Below, piece by piece: positions 51,517 to 60,663 of a stretch of DNA of 64,000 bases. The position numbers were made by a program, and so were the translations under genes. The stretch covers positions 1 through 64,000 of the forward strand of contig CAMNAP010000003.1 of the NCBI GenBank assembly GCA_946531445.1. The letters are read 5' to 3'. A model generated the notes under the pieces. It was not told where the DNA came from and did no database searches. It was given only the letters and a program-made list of their open reading frames with translations. How positions within the stretch are numbered: the first letter of the stretch is position 1; each line of letters opens with the position of its first letter. This stretch comes from an uncultured Clostridia bacterium (lineage in GTDB: Bacteria > Bacillota > Clostridia > Oscillospirales > Acutalibacteraceae).

Positions 51517-51544
51517 AAGTCCCGAAGCTGTTGCAACGGGACTT
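51517..51544 (-). terminator. Terminator of the tRNA array
   Basis: Minus strand AAGTCCCG-N12-CGGGACTT, starting directly after tRNA-Cys and followed by CTATTTATC. Confidence 0.7.
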
Positions 51545-51545
51545 T

Positions 51546-51620
51546 TGGAGGCACCACCCAGATTTGAACTGGGGCATAAAGCTTTTGCAGAGCTCTGCCT
51601 TACCACTTGGCTATGGTGCC
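51546..51620 (-). tRNA. tRNA-Cys (GCA)
   Basis: 75 nt; acceptor GGCACCA/TGGTGCC, anticodon loop CTGCAAA (GCA), U73 as expected for tRNA-Cys, encoded CCA. Last tRNA of the array. Confidence 0.95.
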
Positions 51621-51644
51621 ATATGCAGTAAATTAAATACTGCC

Positions 51645-51809
51645 ATATATAAAAATGGAGCGGATTACGAGACTCGCTCGGCTCGCTTTTGCGCTCGCCG
51701 ACACGCACGCGGGCACCGCAACAGTCCGCCGGACTGTTTCTATCACTTCGTGATTGCCCTTTTCTCGTCTTTCAGCTATATATAAAAATGGAGCGGATTA
51801 CGAGACTCG
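51645..51809 (-). repeat. tRNA-Gly 3'-end direct repeat with structured spacer
   Basis: A 32-nt direct repeat (flanking ATATATAAAAA plus the tRNA-Gly end from the T loop to CCA) is at 51645-51676 and again at 51778-51809, the second being the real tRNA. The 101-nt spacer has hairpins TCGGC/GCCGA (51678-51701), AACAGTCC/GGACTGTT (51720-51738) and ATCAC/GTGAT (51742-51754), then CCCTTTTCTCG. Order and the AACAGTCC hairpin match the tRNA-Leu element at 38213-38411. The ORFs in the track across this stretch are not real genes. Confidence 0.85.
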
Positions 51810-51864
51810 AACTCGCTACCTTCACCTTGGCAAGGTGACGCTCTACCGGATGAGCTAAATCCGC
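51789..51864 (-). tRNA. tRNA-Gly (GCC)
   Basis: 76 nt; acceptor GCGGATT with 3' partner, anticodon loop TTGCCAA (GCC), T loop TTCGAGT, U73 and encoded CCA. Followed on the minus strand by the duplicated 3' end. Confidence 0.95.
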
Positions 51865-51870
51865 ATAAAT

Positions 51871-51946
<76 letters not shown>

Positions 51947-51951
51947 ACAAA

Positions 51952-52028
51952 TGGCGACCCGGAACGGGCTCGAACCGTCGACCTCCAGCGTGACAGGCTG
52001 GCGTTCTAACCAACTGAACTACCGGGCC
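51952..52028 (-). tRNA. tRNA-Asp (GUC)
   Basis: 77 nt; acceptor GGCCCGG/CCGGGTC, anticodon loop CTGTCAC (GTC), G73 and encoded CCA. A TCGGAGCAGT/ACTGCTCCGA hairpin at 52047-52069 separates it from tRNA-Val. Confidence 0.95.
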
Positions 52029-52073
52029 ATTTGAACTTTTAAGCGCTCGGAGCAGTTTAACTGCTCCGAACAA

Positions 52074-52149
52074 TGGTGGGAACAACAGGGCTCGAACCTG
52101 TGACCCCCTGCTTGTAAGGCAGGTGCTCTCCCAGCTGAGCTATGCTCCC
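52074..52149 (-). tRNA. tRNA-Val (UAC)
   Basis: 76 nt; acceptor GGGAGCA with 3' partner, anticodon loop CTTACAA (TAC), A73 and encoded CCA. First tRNA of the array. Confidence 0.95.
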
Positions 52150-52181
52150 ATAGCGCCGACATCTCATCGGCGACGGCTTAT

Positions 52182-52210
52182 ATAATACTATATAATTATT
52201 TAAAAGTCAA
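52182..52210 (-). promoter_or_regulatory. Promoter of the Val-Asp-Phe-Gly-Cys tRNA array
   Basis: Minus strand: TTGACT, 17-nt spacer, TATTAT, the same boxes as at the tRNA-Leu pair. A CGCCGA/TCGGCG hairpin lies in the leader. Confidence 0.8.
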
Positions 52211-52235
52211 CACTTTTTTTCATTTTTTTGAAAAA

Positions 52236-53114
52236 TCAGAGTGCACTTTTTAACAGCTTTTTAATATCGCCGGGCGTGAAAACATATTTTTTATCACAGA
52301 AGTGACATTCAACTGTCGTGCTCTCCTCTGACTCAGCCATTTCCTTCATATTTTCCTCGCCTGTACTTATGAGGGCGTTTTCAACTCTTTCCCTTGAACA
52401 GTTGCATTTATATGATACTGTGCTCTCATCAAGCTTGTCAAGCTCTATTCCCTTCATAGCTTCAATTGCTATGTCGTCAGCGTTCATACCGTCACTGAGC
52501 ATTTCTGTTACTGATTTAAGGGTGGATACGTTCTTTTCAATTATATCAATTATTCCATCGTCGCAGCCGGGAAGGAGCTGAATTATATAACCGCCTGCGT
52601 GTTGTACGGTTAAATCAGGATTTACAAGAACGCCGAGAGCACACACAGACGGAGTTTGTTCTGACACAGCAAAATAGTTAGTTATATCCTCAGCAATTTC
52701 ACCGCTCACAATCGGAGTCTGACCGATATATGGCTCTTTCATTCCGATATCCTTAATTACGTAAAGCGTGCCGTCTGTTCCTACTGCTCCTCTTACATCG
52801 AGCTTACCCTTGCTGTTAAGCGGAATTTCAACTATGGGATTAGTAACGCATACCCTTGCGTTTCCCATATAATCCGATACGGCGATAATCTCACCAGCAG
52901 GACCGTTTCCGTTAAGCCTTAGTGTTACAGAGTCGCTTTTGTTTTTTAGCATATCTCCCATCATAGAAGCGGCTGTAATTAGTCTGCCCACAGCGGCTGT
53001 AACCGTTGCAGAGGTTTTATGAATTCTTTCTGCCTCAGCTACAATATCCGTTGAATCACACGCAATAATAAACGCGCTTCCGTCTCTTGTTATATATCTT
53101 ACAATCTTTCCCAT
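52236..53114 (-). CDS. hslO: Redox-regulated chaperone Hsp33
   Basis: A 292-residue Hsp33. The N-terminal domain (RYITRDGSAFIIACDSTDIVAEA, TAAVGRLITAASMMG) is typical, and the C-terminal zinc switch is present as CNCSRERV (CxC) and CHFCDKKYVF (CxxC). Oxidation releases zinc and activates holdase activity, protecting proteins from oxidative unfolding. Its start is 1 nt after the methyltransferase stop, with AAAAGGAAA upstream; last gene of the yerC operon. Confidence 0.95.
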   Translation of the reverse strand: MGKIVRYITRDGSAFIIACDSTDIVAEAERIHKTSATVTAAVGRLITAASMMGDMLKNKSDSVTLRLNGNGPAGEIIAVSDYMGNARVCVTNPIVEIPLNSKGKLDVRGAVGTDGTLYVIKDIGMKEPYIGQTPIVSGEIAEDITNYFAVSEQTPSVCALGVLVNPDLTVQHAGGYIIQLLPGCDDGIIDIIEKNVSTLKSVTEMLSDGMNADDIAIEAMKGIELDKLDESTVSYKCNCSRERVENALISTGEENMKEMAESEESTTVECHFCDKKYVFTPGDIKKLLKSAL

Positions 53115-53115
53115 A

Positions 53116-53844
53116 CTATTTCCTTTTACATATAAAATAAATTCTTTCGCTTTTATCGTGAGGAGCGTTTTTGCTCATATCGTCGTAGATTCCGAGTATC
53201 TCAAAATTCTCAAGCATAGCCGTTATCTCTTCAATTTCAAACGCCTGCTCAATAAAGTCCTCGTTGAATCTTTGATAAGCGTTTCTGTCCTCATCTATCG
53301 GAATAAAAAAGTCAAGAATAATTCTGACCTTACCGCTTTCAATAAGCTCGTTGTCCCAGCACAAAAAGCATTCATCCGTATCAAATACAAAAGTATTGTC
53401 AGCAAGGATTTCGTTGTGCTTATAAACAGTATTAACGTCAAAAATAAAGAGCCCGTCTTTTTTCAGCGACTTATAAACGCTTTCAAAACATCTTTGCCAG
53501 TCCTCTGTGTTTTCAAGATGGTTGAGGCTGTCAAGCGTACAGATACAAGCGTCAAAGCTTTTGTTAAAGTCAAAGTCTCTCATATCGCTCTTATAAAGCG
53601 GCGCACGGAGCTTAGACGAGGCAACTGACAGCATTTCTTCACTTATATCAAGCCCTGATACGCTGTAGCCCATATCGCTTAAATATTTAGCTACAGTACC
53701 CGTCCCACACGCAATGTCAAGAATATGATAATCGCTTTTGTTTTCTGAGTTAAAAAAGCCAGAAATGAATTCACTTCTGACTTTGTATTCAGCGTTTTGA
53801 GTTAACGAGTCATAGTATTGTGCAAAAACACCGTAACTACTCAT
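53116..53844 (-). CDS. Class I SAM-dependent methyltransferase
   Basis: A 242-residue methyltransferase. Motif I is ILDIACGTGTVAKYLSDMG near residue 45, followed by VSGLDISEEMLSVA and ICTLDSLNHL, as in type 11/25 methyltransferases. The ATG at 53844 has AAAGGAAG and overlaps the yerC stop by 8 bp. The substrate, small molecule or other, cannot be told. Confidence 0.88.
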   Translation of the reverse strand: MSSYGVFAQYYDSLTQNAEYKVRSEFISGFFNSENKSDYHILDIACGTGTVAKYLSDMGYSVSGLDISEEMLSVASSKLRAPLYKSDMRDFDFNKSFDACICTLDSLNHLENTEDWQRCFESVYKSLKKDGLFIFDVNTVYKHNEILADNTFVFDTDECFLCWDNELIESGKVRIILDFFIPIDEDRNAYQRFNEDFIEQAFEIEEITAMLENFEILGIYDDMSKNAPHDKSERIYFICKRK

Positions 53845-54142
53845 TTGCTTCCTTTTCCTTAATTCTTTCAAAAATAATGTCGTAACCGTCGCAGCCGTAC
53901 TGAAGCGAGCGGTTTACTCTGCTTATAGTTGCGGTAGAAGCTCCCGTTTCGCGTACAATGTCTGTATAAACAGATTTTTCAGAAAGCATTTTTGCAACAA
54001 CTATTCTCTGCGCAAGAGTCTTAAGCTCCTGAACAGTGCATAAATCCTCAAAGAAATTTGCGCACTCCTCTTCGCTTTCAAGAGAAAGAATAGCCTTGTA
54101 TAAAAACTCAATATTCTTATCATTCGCAAGCTTATTGTTCAT
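53837..54142 (-). CDS. yerC: TrpR/YerC-like transcriptional regulator
   Basis: A 101-residue protein of the TrpR-related YerC/YecD family: FFEDLCTVQELKTLAQRIVVAKML, then the helix-turn-helix YTDIVRETGASTATISRVNRSLQYG. The function in Firmicutes is unsettled; the fold is that of the Trp repressor. ATCGGAGG precedes the ATG. First gene of yerC-methyltransferase-hslO. A small ACAC/GTGT inverted repeat in its promoter spacer could be an autoregulatory site. Confidence 0.88.
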   Translation of the reverse strand: MNNKLANDKNIEFLYKAILSLESEEECANFFEDLCTVQELKTLAQRIVVAKMLSEKSVYTDIVRETGASTATISRVNRSLQYGCDGYDIIFERIKEKEANE

Positions 54143-54172
54143 AATGCGAACCTCCGATAATTACTTTATGCT

Positions 54173-54201
54173 ATTTTAACACATTAAAGTGTGATTGTAA
54201 A
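54173..54201 (-). promoter_or_regulatory. Promoter of the yerC operon
   Basis: Minus strand: TTTACA, 17-nt spacer, TAAAAT, 31 nt before yerC. ACACTTTAATGTGT in the spacer is a short inverted repeat. Confidence 0.65.
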
Positions 54202-54203
54202 TA

Positions 54204-54231
54204 GAAAATCTCCGAAAATTCGGAGATTTTC
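54204..54231 (-). terminator. Terminator after lysA
   Basis: GAAAATCTCCGAA-AA/TT-TTCGGAGATTTTC, a perfect 13-bp stem with T run, between lysA and the yerC promoter. Confidence 0.85.
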
Positions 54232-54235
54232 ATAA

Positions 54236-55534
54236 TTAACCTTCAATCAATTTGTCATAAATGTCAAAACAGTCAAAGGTTGCAAAGTAATCCTTCGGCG
54301 TTTCAGCACGTCTTATAAGCTGATAAGAGCCGTCCTCTTTAAGAAGAATTTCGGCGCTCTTAAGCTTACCGTTGTAGTTGTAGCCCATTGAGAAGCCGTG
54401 TGCGCCCGCGTCGTGAATAAAGAGTATGTCGCCCATATCAATCTTCGGCAATACTCGGTCAACGGCAAATTTATCGTTGTTCTCACAGAGTGAGCCTGTA
54501 ATGTCGTACTTATGCACTGCGATGTCATCCTCTTTTCCGAGAACAGAAATGTGGTGATAAGCGCCGTAAATTGCAGGTCTCATAAGGTTAACTGCGCAAG
54601 CGTCAACGCCGATGTATTCTTTATGAGTATGCTTTTCATTAATGGCTGTTGTAACAAGTGCGCCGTATGGACCGAGCATATAACGTCCGAGCTCTGTACA
54701 GATAGCAACGTTATCAATTCCGTTTTCAACAAGAATGCTGTCATATGCTTTCTTAACTCCCTTTGATATTGCCTTTATATCATTGGGGTCCTGGTACGGA
54801 TAATAAGGAATACCGATACCGCCCGAAAGGTTAACAAATGAAATCTGTACGCCTGTTCTCTCTTTAATCATAAGAATGAGCTTAAAGAGGATTTTTGCAA
54901 GCTTCGGATAATAGTCGTTAGTAACGGTGTTTGAAGCGAGAAAAGCGTGAATACCGAATTCCTCAACGCCCTGGGACTTGAGTATTCTGTAAGCTTCAAT
55001 AATCTGCTCAGTAGTCATACCGTATTTAGCTTCTGCGGGCGTGTCCATAATTGTATTTGAAATATTGAATACGCCGCCGGGATTGTAACGGCAGGACATC
55101 TTTTTAGGGAGCTTACCGCCGCAGGCGTCTTTAACCTTCTGAATCTGTGTGATATCGTCAAGATTGATGATACCGCCGAGGTCGTTACAATATGTAAATT
55201 CGTCAACGGGAGTGTCGTTTGAAGAAAACATAATCTCGTCGCCCGTAATATCGAGAGCCTTCGCAATCATAAGCTCTGTTTTAGACGAGCAGTCACAGCC
55301 GCAGCCGTATTTGTGAAGAAGTTTAACAAGAAACGGATTCGGAGTAGCTTTTACCGCAAAATATTCTTTAAAGCCCTTGTTCCACGAAAACGCTCTTTTA
55401 AGCTTTTTAACGTTGTCAATAATTCCCTTTTCGTCATAAACATAAAACGGAGTAGGATATTCGTTTGCGATTTCCTTTGCCTTATCAAGAGTTATAAAAG
55501 GAATTTTTTCTAAGTATCTGTCTTCACTGTACAT
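54236..55534 (-). CDS. lysA: Diaminopimelate decarboxylase
   Basis: A 432-residue fold-type III PLP enzyme that makes L-lysine from meso-diaminopimelate. The PLP lysine is in YFAVKATPNPF near residue 45; FVNLSGGIGIPYYPYQ and CTELGRYMLGPYG lie in the barrel; the partner-subunit Cys is in ITGSLCENNDKFA and DAGAHGFSMGYNYNGKLKSAE is near the C terminus. ATG at 55534 follows GAGGAGG and overlaps the engB end by 11 bp. A related decarboxylase (for example of carboxynorspermidine) is less likely. Confidence 0.9.
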   Translation of the reverse strand: MYSEDRYLEKIPFITLDKAKEIANEYPTPFYVYDEKGIIDNVKKLKRAFSWNKGFKEYFAVKATPNPFLVKLLHKYGCGCDCSSKTELMIAKALDITGDEIMFSSNDTPVDEFTYCNDLGGIINLDDITQIQKVKDACGGKLPKKMSCRYNPGGVFNISNTIMDTPAEAKYGMTTEQIIEAYRILKSQGVEEFGIHAFLASNTVTNDYYPKLAKILFKLILMIKERTGVQISFVNLSGGIGIPYYPYQDPNDIKAISKGVKKAYDSILVENGIDNVAICTELGRYMLGPYGALVTTAINEKHTHKEYIGVDACAVNLMRPAIYGAYHHISVLGKEDDIAVHKYDITGSLCENNDKFAVDRVLPKIDMGDILFIHDAGAHGFSMGYNYNGKLKSAEILLKEDGSYQLIRRAETPKDYFATFDCFDIYDKLIEG

Positions 55535-56114
55535 TTTTAACTGCCTCCTCAATTATTGCTTTAACGTCATCTGTTCCCTGTCCTGTTACGCTTGAAAACG
55601 GAATGATTTTTACATCGCCCGCGCATTCAAGCTCGCTCTGGGACGCTTCAAGACGTTTTTTGTATTCCTTAACCTTAAGTTTGTCTGACTTTGTCATTAC
55701 TATTACAAACGGAATTCCTCTGTCTTTAAGAAATTCAATCATTGCATAGTCGTCTGCGCTTGGTTTGTGCCTCATATCAACAAGCTGAATTACAAGGCGA
55801 AGGTTTCTTTTCTGAGAGAAGTATCCCTCCATAAGCTCTGCAAAGCGCGCTTTTTCCTGTTTGCTGATTTTAGCGTATCCATAGCCCGGAAGGTCAACAA
55901 ACTTTACCGAATCAACGTCATAAAAATTTATTGTTATCGTCTTACCGGGTACGGAGCTGACTCTTGCAAGCTGTTTTCGGTTAAACAGCTTATTCAAAAG
56001 CGAGCTTTTACCGACATTTGAGCGCCCTGCGAACGCTATTTCGGGCGCGTTGCTTGCAGGTAGCTGAGATGAAATGCCGTACGCCTTTTCAAATTCTGCG
56101 TTGTTGTAGTTCAT
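55524..56114 (-). CDS. engB: Ribosome-biogenesis GTPase EngB/YsxC
   Basis: A 196-residue small GTPase. G1 is GRSNVGKSSLLNKLF, G3 DLPGYGYAK, and G4 TKSDKLK, with the family's conserved G2 Thr in VPGKTITINF. EngB assists large ribosomal subunit assembly. AAGGAAC lies before the ATG, 9 nt after lon; the lon-engB order is common in Firmicutes. Confidence 0.95.
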   Translation of the reverse strand: MNYNNAEFEKAYGISSQLPASNAPEIAFAGRSNVGKSSLLNKLFNRKQLARVSSVPGKTITINFYDVDSVKFVDLPGYGYAKISKQEKARFAELMEGYFSQKRNLRLVIQLVDMRHKPSADDYAMIEFLKDRGIPFVIVMTKSDKLKVKEYKKRLEASQSELECAGDVKIIPFSSVTGQGTDDVKAIIEEAVKNVQ

Positions 56115-56123
56115 AATTGTTCC

Positions 56124-58547
56124 TTACTGTGCTGTTGGCTGAGAAGAGCTTCTGCCATTTCTTACAGTCGTACTGTATGATGATATTTTGCTTTTTTCGG
56201 GCATATATTCAAGTGCGTAAGGCATAAGTTCTTCAAAGCTGCTTACCGTAACAAAGGTTACTGCGTCTGTAACTTCACTGCTTATTTCAGCCAAATCCTT
56301 TTTGTTGTCCTCGGGGATTAAAACTGTGTCGCAGCCTGCTTTATATGCCGCCATTGATTTTTCCTTGAGTCCGCCTATGGGAAGCGCTTTTCCTTTAAGC
56401 GAAATCTCGCCCGTCATAGCAACGTTTGATTTAATCGGTATTCCCGTAAGCTCGCTAACAAGCGCAGTTGTAATTGCGAGACCCGCAGACGGTCCGTCTT
56501 TAGGTATTGCCGCTTCGGGAGTGTGTATATGTATGTCTTTTGTTTTATAAAAATCGGATTCAATTCCGAAATCCTCGTGCTTTGAACGAACATAGCTTAC
56601 GGCAGTTTTTGCGCTTTCTTTCATAATGTCGCCGAGGTTACCCGTAAGCTCAATCTTTCCTGTACCCTCAAGGGCTGATACTTCAATCGGAAGCATTGTT
56701 CCGCCAACCTGAGTCCATGCAAGACCGTTTACCGTTCCGACAAGATTTTCCTTTGAAATCTTGTCCTTTGAATACTTTTCAACGCCGAGGTAATCTGAAA
56801 GATTGCTTTCATTAACTCTGAAAGTCTTATTTCCCTTTCCGAGCTCAACCGCCGCTTTTCTGCAAAGCGTTGAGATTTCCTTTTCAAGCGCCCTTACGCC
56901 TGCTTCACGTGTGTAGCATTCAATTATTTTGTAAACAGCGCCGTCTGTTATTCTGAATTCCCTTGAGGTAATACAGTGCTTTTTAAGCGCCTTTTTTATT
57001 AAATGCTTCTTAGCTATATGAAACTTTTCCTCAACTGAATATGAATTAAGCTCAATTACTTCCATTCTGTCATAAAGCGGAGCGGCGATAGTTGAAACAT
57101 CGTTTGCCGTAGTAATAAACAGAACCTTGCTCAAATCTACGGGAAAGTCTATATAGTGGTCGTTAAAGGAATTGTTCTGCTCGGGGTCTAACGCTTCAAG
57201 AAGTGCTGACGACGGGTCACCCTTGTAATCAGCGCCGACCTTGTCAATCTCATCAAGAAGGATAATCGGATTCATAACGCCGCTCTTGATTACCGCGTCT
57301 ATAATTCTTCCGGGCATAGCACCAATGTATGTACGTCTGTGGCCTCTTATTTCAGCCTCGTCGTGAATACCGCCAAGCGCAACTCTTACATACTTTCTGT
57401 TCATAGAAGACGCGAGCGATTTAACAATACTCGTCTTGCCTACTCCCGGAGGGCCGAAAAGACAGATTATCTGTCCGCTGAAATCAGGATTTCGCTTTAA
57501 AACTGCAAGCGATTCAACAATTCTTGTCTTTACCTTGTCAAGTCCGTAGTGGTCTTTATCAAGAACCTTGCGTGATTTTTCAAGGTTAATGCTGTCTTTT
57601 GTGAATTTGCCGAACGGAATGTCAAGACATTTGTCAAGATAGTTTCTTACAACTGTTCCCTCGTGTGAGCCTGACGGCATTTTCATAAGCTTGTCTGCTT
57701 CCTTGAGAAGCTTATCCTTAATCTCATCTGAACATTCAAGCTTTGTAATTCTTTCCTTGTATCCGTCAGCTTCTGCAACAGGGTCGTCGGTTTCGCCGAG
57801 CTCGTCGGTTATAACTCTCAATTCCTCACGAAGATAGTATTCGCGCTGATTCTTATCTATTTCCTTTTGTACCTTCTCCTGAATTTCCGTTTCCATCTCT
57901 ATGGCTACGTTTTCCTTTTTTAGCATAAGGAGGAGGAGTCTGAGGCGCTTGTGAACGTTGATTTCCTCAAGCACCTTCTGTTTTTGCGTGTAGTCAAAGA
58001 AGGTGTTTGCGCAAACGTAATCGCAAAGCTCAATTACGTCCTCAAGCGACATAACCTTTGATATAACCTCACTTGAAATTTTGCTTATCATAGAAGCATA
58101 GATTTCAAATTCCTTTTTAAGAACGCGTGCATAGGCAATATCATTTTCCGTAGTAACGAATTTTCCGCTGTCAATAATATCGGCAATGCCGATAAGATAT
58201 GGGCGCTCTTTTACAATTGTGACAAGGTTAGCCCTCTCTATTCCCTCAACGATTACTCTGAGGTTACCCGTGTTTGAAATTTTAATCATCTGTTTTATTT
58301 TACAGATAACGCCGGTGTCAAATATATCCTCATGCTTCGGGTTATCAACCGATGAATCCTTCTGAGCAATAAGAAGAATTTTCTGGTCACGCTCCATAGC
58401 AGCATTGAGCGCAGCGAGACTCTTTTTTCTTCCTACGTCAAAATGAAGATTCATTCCCGGAAACACTACAAGCCCCCTGAGCGGAACCACAGGAAGCTGA
58501 ATAAAATCAAGTGAATCTGTAATATAGTTTTCTTTTAATTCGTCCAT
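56124..58547 (-). CDS. lon: ATP-dependent protease Lon
   Basis: An 807-residue LonA. N-terminal substrate-binding domain (QLPVVPLRGLVVFPGM), AAA+ module with Walker A FGPPGVGKTSIVKSLA near 365 and Walker B PIILLDEIDKV, then the protease with the catalytic Ser in KDGPSAGLAITTAL and the Lys in GLKEKSMAAYKAG. A short Ser/Gln-rich tail ends the protein. It degrades misfolded and regulatory proteins. GGATG precedes the ATG. Confidence 0.97.
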   Translation of the reverse strand: MDELKENYITDSLDFIQLPVVPLRGLVVFPGMNLHFDVGRKKSLAALNAAMERDQKILLIAQKDSSVDNPKHEDIFDTGVICKIKQMIKISNTGNLRVIVEGIERANLVTIVKERPYLIGIADIIDSGKFVTTENDIAYARVLKKEFEIYASMISKISSEVISKVMSLEDVIELCDYVCANTFFDYTQKQKVLEEINVHKRLRLLLLMLKKENVAIEMETEIQEKVQKEIDKNQREYYLREELRVITDELGETDDPVAEADGYKERITKLECSDEIKDKLLKEADKLMKMPSGSHEGTVVRNYLDKCLDIPFGKFTKDSINLEKSRKVLDKDHYGLDKVKTRIVESLAVLKRNPDFSGQIICLFGPPGVGKTSIVKSLASSMNRKYVRVALGGIHDEAEIRGHRRTYIGAMPGRIIDAVIKSGVMNPIILLDEIDKVGADYKGDPSSALLEALDPEQNNSFNDHYIDFPVDLSKVLFITTANDVSTIAAPLYDRMEVIELNSYSVEEKFHIAKKHLIKKALKKHCITSREFRITDGAVYKIIECYTREAGVRALEKEISTLCRKAAVELGKGNKTFRVNESNLSDYLGVEKYSKDKISKENLVGTVNGLAWTQVGGTMLPIEVSALEGTGKIELTGNLGDIMKESAKTAVSYVRSKHEDFGIESDFYKTKDIHIHTPEAAIPKDGPSAGLAITTALVSELTGIPIKSNVAMTGEISLKGKALPIGGLKEKSMAAYKAGCDTVLIPEDNKKDLAEISSEVTDAVTFVTVSSFEELMPYALEYMPEKSKISSYSTTVRNGRSSSQPTAQ

Positions 58548-58627
58548 TTTAATACATCCTTATACAGAATTGATAGTATTATATAATAAAATAATATAAA
58601 ATGCAATAATTTTATCATATTAAAGAG

Positions 58628-58656
58628 TTAAAGCGCTGCATACAGCAACGCTTTAA
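58628..58656 (-). terminator. Hairpin between clpX and lon
   Basis: TTAAAGCG and CGCTTTAA arms with an inner CTG/CAG pair; the following tract is only moderately T-rich, so it may attenuate rather than end transcription. Confidence 0.5.
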
Positions 58657-58660
58657 TTTA

Positions 58661-59953
58661 TTATTGTGCATTTTTCAGGTCTTCAGCCTTGAGTTGTACA
58701 GGCTTACGCTTTTTGTTTGTACGAAGAAGCGGAGCTGAATCCCCTGTTACACATTCCTTTGTAATAACGATTTTTTCAATTGTGTAATCGCTCGGAACGG
58801 TAAACATAAGCTCGTTTAAGATTCCCTCAAATACTGTTCTGAGTCCTCTTGCTCCTGTCTTTCTCTCGAGCGTAACATCTGCCATTGCCTCAAGCGCGTC
58901 ATCCTGGAACTGAAGCTCAACGCCGTCCATTTCAAAGAGCTTGACATACTGCTTTACAATTGAGTTTTTAGGCTCAGTCATAATTCTCACGAGTGCATCT
59001 TTATCTAAACTGTTAAGCGTTGCAATAACAGGAATACGCCCGATAAGCTCGGGGATAAGACCATATTTAACAAGGTCGTGATGGTTAACATTCTGAATAA
59101 TATTCTCTTTTTCTGTTTCGTTCTTCTTAAGCTCAGAGCCGAAGCCGAGCGAGTTTCTGCCGAGTCTGCGTTCAACAATCTTTTCAATGCCGTCAAACGC
59201 GCCTCCGCAAATAAAGAGAATATTGGTTGTATCTATCTGAATAAATTCCTGCTGAGGATGTTTTCTTCCGCCTCCCGGAGGAACATTTGAAACTGTGCCT
59301 TCAAGGATTTTCAGAAGCGCCTGCTGAACGCCCTCGCCGCTTACGTCTCTTGTGATTGAACGGTTTTCACTCTTTCTTGAAATCTTGTCAATTTCGTCAA
59401 CGTAAATGATTCCGCGTTCTGCTTTTTCAACGTCAAAGTCCGCAGCTTGAATCAGGCGAAGAAGAATGTTTTCAACGTCCTCGCCAACATAACCTGCCTC
59501 AGTAAGAGTGGTTGCGTCAGCAATTGCAAACGGTACGTCAAGTATTTTTGCGAGAGTCTGAGCAAGCATTGTTTTACCAACACCGGTAGGACCTAAAAGA
59601 AGAATGTTGCTCTTCTGAAGCTCAACATCGCTCTGTTCATTGTAAAAGATTCTTTTATAATGGTTGTAAACGGCAACGGAAAGTGATTTTTTCGCTTCCT
59701 CCTGACCGATAACATACTCGTCAAGCTTTTCCTTGATTTCCATCGGCTTGGGAAGCACCATATCGCTGTACTCAATATCCGATTTGTGTGCTTCCTCTTC
59801 GCTGCCTTTAATTATTTCATTGCAAAGTGAAATGCATTCGTCACAGATGAAAACCTCACCCGGGCCTTCAATGAGCTTATAGACCATTGATTCACTTTTG
59901 CCGCAGAATGAACATCTTGCGGGATGGTTAGAAATATTATCGTCTCTTGACAT
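58661..59953 (-). CDS. clpX: ClpXP unfoldase subunit ClpX
   Basis: A 430-residue ClpX. N-terminal zinc-binding domain CSFCGKSES and [11 protein letters not shown], Walker [18 protein letters not shown] near 115, Walker [11 protein letters not shown] near 180 and the sensor-2 [10 protein letters not shown] near 365. It unfolds substrates and feeds ClpP, encoded just upstream. AGGAGAT precedes the ATG. Confidence 0.97.
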   Translation of the reverse strand: MSRDDNISNHPARCSFCGKSESMVYKLIEGPGEVFICDECISLCNEIIKGSEEEAHKSDIEYSDMVLPKPMEIKEKLDEYVIGQEEAKKSLSVAVYNHYKRIFYNEQSDVELQKSNILLLGPTGVGKTMLAQTLAKILDVPFAIADATTLTEAGYVGEDVENILLRLIQAADFDVEKAERGIIYVDEIDKISRKSENRSITRDVSGEGVQQALLKILEGTVSNVPPGGGRKHPQQEFIQIDTTNILFICGGAFDGIEKIVERRLGRNSLGFGSELKKNETEKENIIQNVNHHDLVKYGLIPELIGRIPVIATLNSLDKDALVRIMTEPKNSIVKQYVKLFEMDGVELQFQDDALEAMADVTLERKTGARGLRTVFEGILNELMFTVPSDYTIEKIVITKECVTGDSAPLLRTNKKRKPVQLKAEDLKNAQ

Positions 59954-59967
59954 AAAAATCTCCTGAT

Positions 59968-60561
59968 TTATCTTTTATCAATTACCTTGTCTACAAGGCC
60001 GTATTCCATAGCCTCGGTAGCAGACATCCAGTTGTCTCTGTCGGTGTCTTTAACAAGTGTTTCATAATCCTTGCCGCAGTTTTCAGCAAGAATTCTGTTG
60101 AGCTTTTCCTTAGTTTTTACAAGGTTTTTAGCGGCGATTTCAACGTCTGTTGCCTGACCTGTGATTCCGCTTCCGCCAACAAGAGGCTGATGAATAAGAA
60201 TTTCACTGTTGGGAAGGGCTATTCTCTTTCCTTTAGCACCGCTTGAAAGAAGAAATGCACCCATGCTTGCAGCCATACCTACACAGATTGTAGATACGTC
60301 GCACTTGATATAATTCATTGTATCGTAGATAGCAAGTCCTGCGGTTACGGAACCGCCGGGAGAGTTGATATAAAGTGAGATGTCCTTATCGCTGTCCTGT
60401 GACTCAAGGAAAAGAAGCTGAGCTACTACAAGAGAAGCTGTATTGTCATCAACCTGGTCTGATAAAACGATAATTCTGTCAGAAAGAAGTCTTGAGAAAA
60501 TGTCAACAGAACGTTCGCCTGCGCTTGACTGTTCAATAACATAAGGTACTAATGATGCCAT
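59968..60561 (-). CDS. clpP: ClpP protease subunit
   Basis: A 197-residue serine protease. The triad is Ser in [14 protein letters not shown] near 97, His in [10 protein letters not shown] near 122 and an Asp near 171 ([14 protein letters not shown] follows). N-terminal propeptide is short. AAAGGATTG precedes the ATG; 14 nt separate it from clpX. Confidence 0.97.
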   Translation of the reverse strand: MASLVPYVIEQSSAGERSVDIFSRLLSDRIIVLSDQVDDNTASLVVAQLLFLESQDSDKDISLYINSPGGSVTAGLAIYDTMNYIKCDVSTICVGMAASMGAFLLSSGAKGKRIALPNSEILIHQPLVGGSGITGQATDVEIAAKNLVKTKEKLNRILAENCGKDYETLVKDTDRDNWMSATEAMEYGLVDKVIDKR

Positions 60562-60635
60562 AATATCAATCCTTTCAAATTATTATTTGTTCGTAATATT
60601 TTTTACTGTTTTGTAACTTTTATTCTTTAATTATC

Positions 60636-60653
60636 GGGAGGGTTTCCCCTCCC
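60636..60653 (-). terminator. GC-rich hairpin between tig and clpP
   Basis: GGGAGGG-GAAA-CCCTCCC, 7-bp stem; no T run follows. More likely an attenuator or mRNA-stability element than a full terminator. Confidence 0.45.
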
Positions 60654-60663
60654 TGATATTGAA

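Noticed and set aside
51454-51785. ORFs 51454-51708, 51531-51785 around tRNA-Cys/tRNA-Gly
   Set aside because: They run through tRNA and the structured spacer; not protein-coding.
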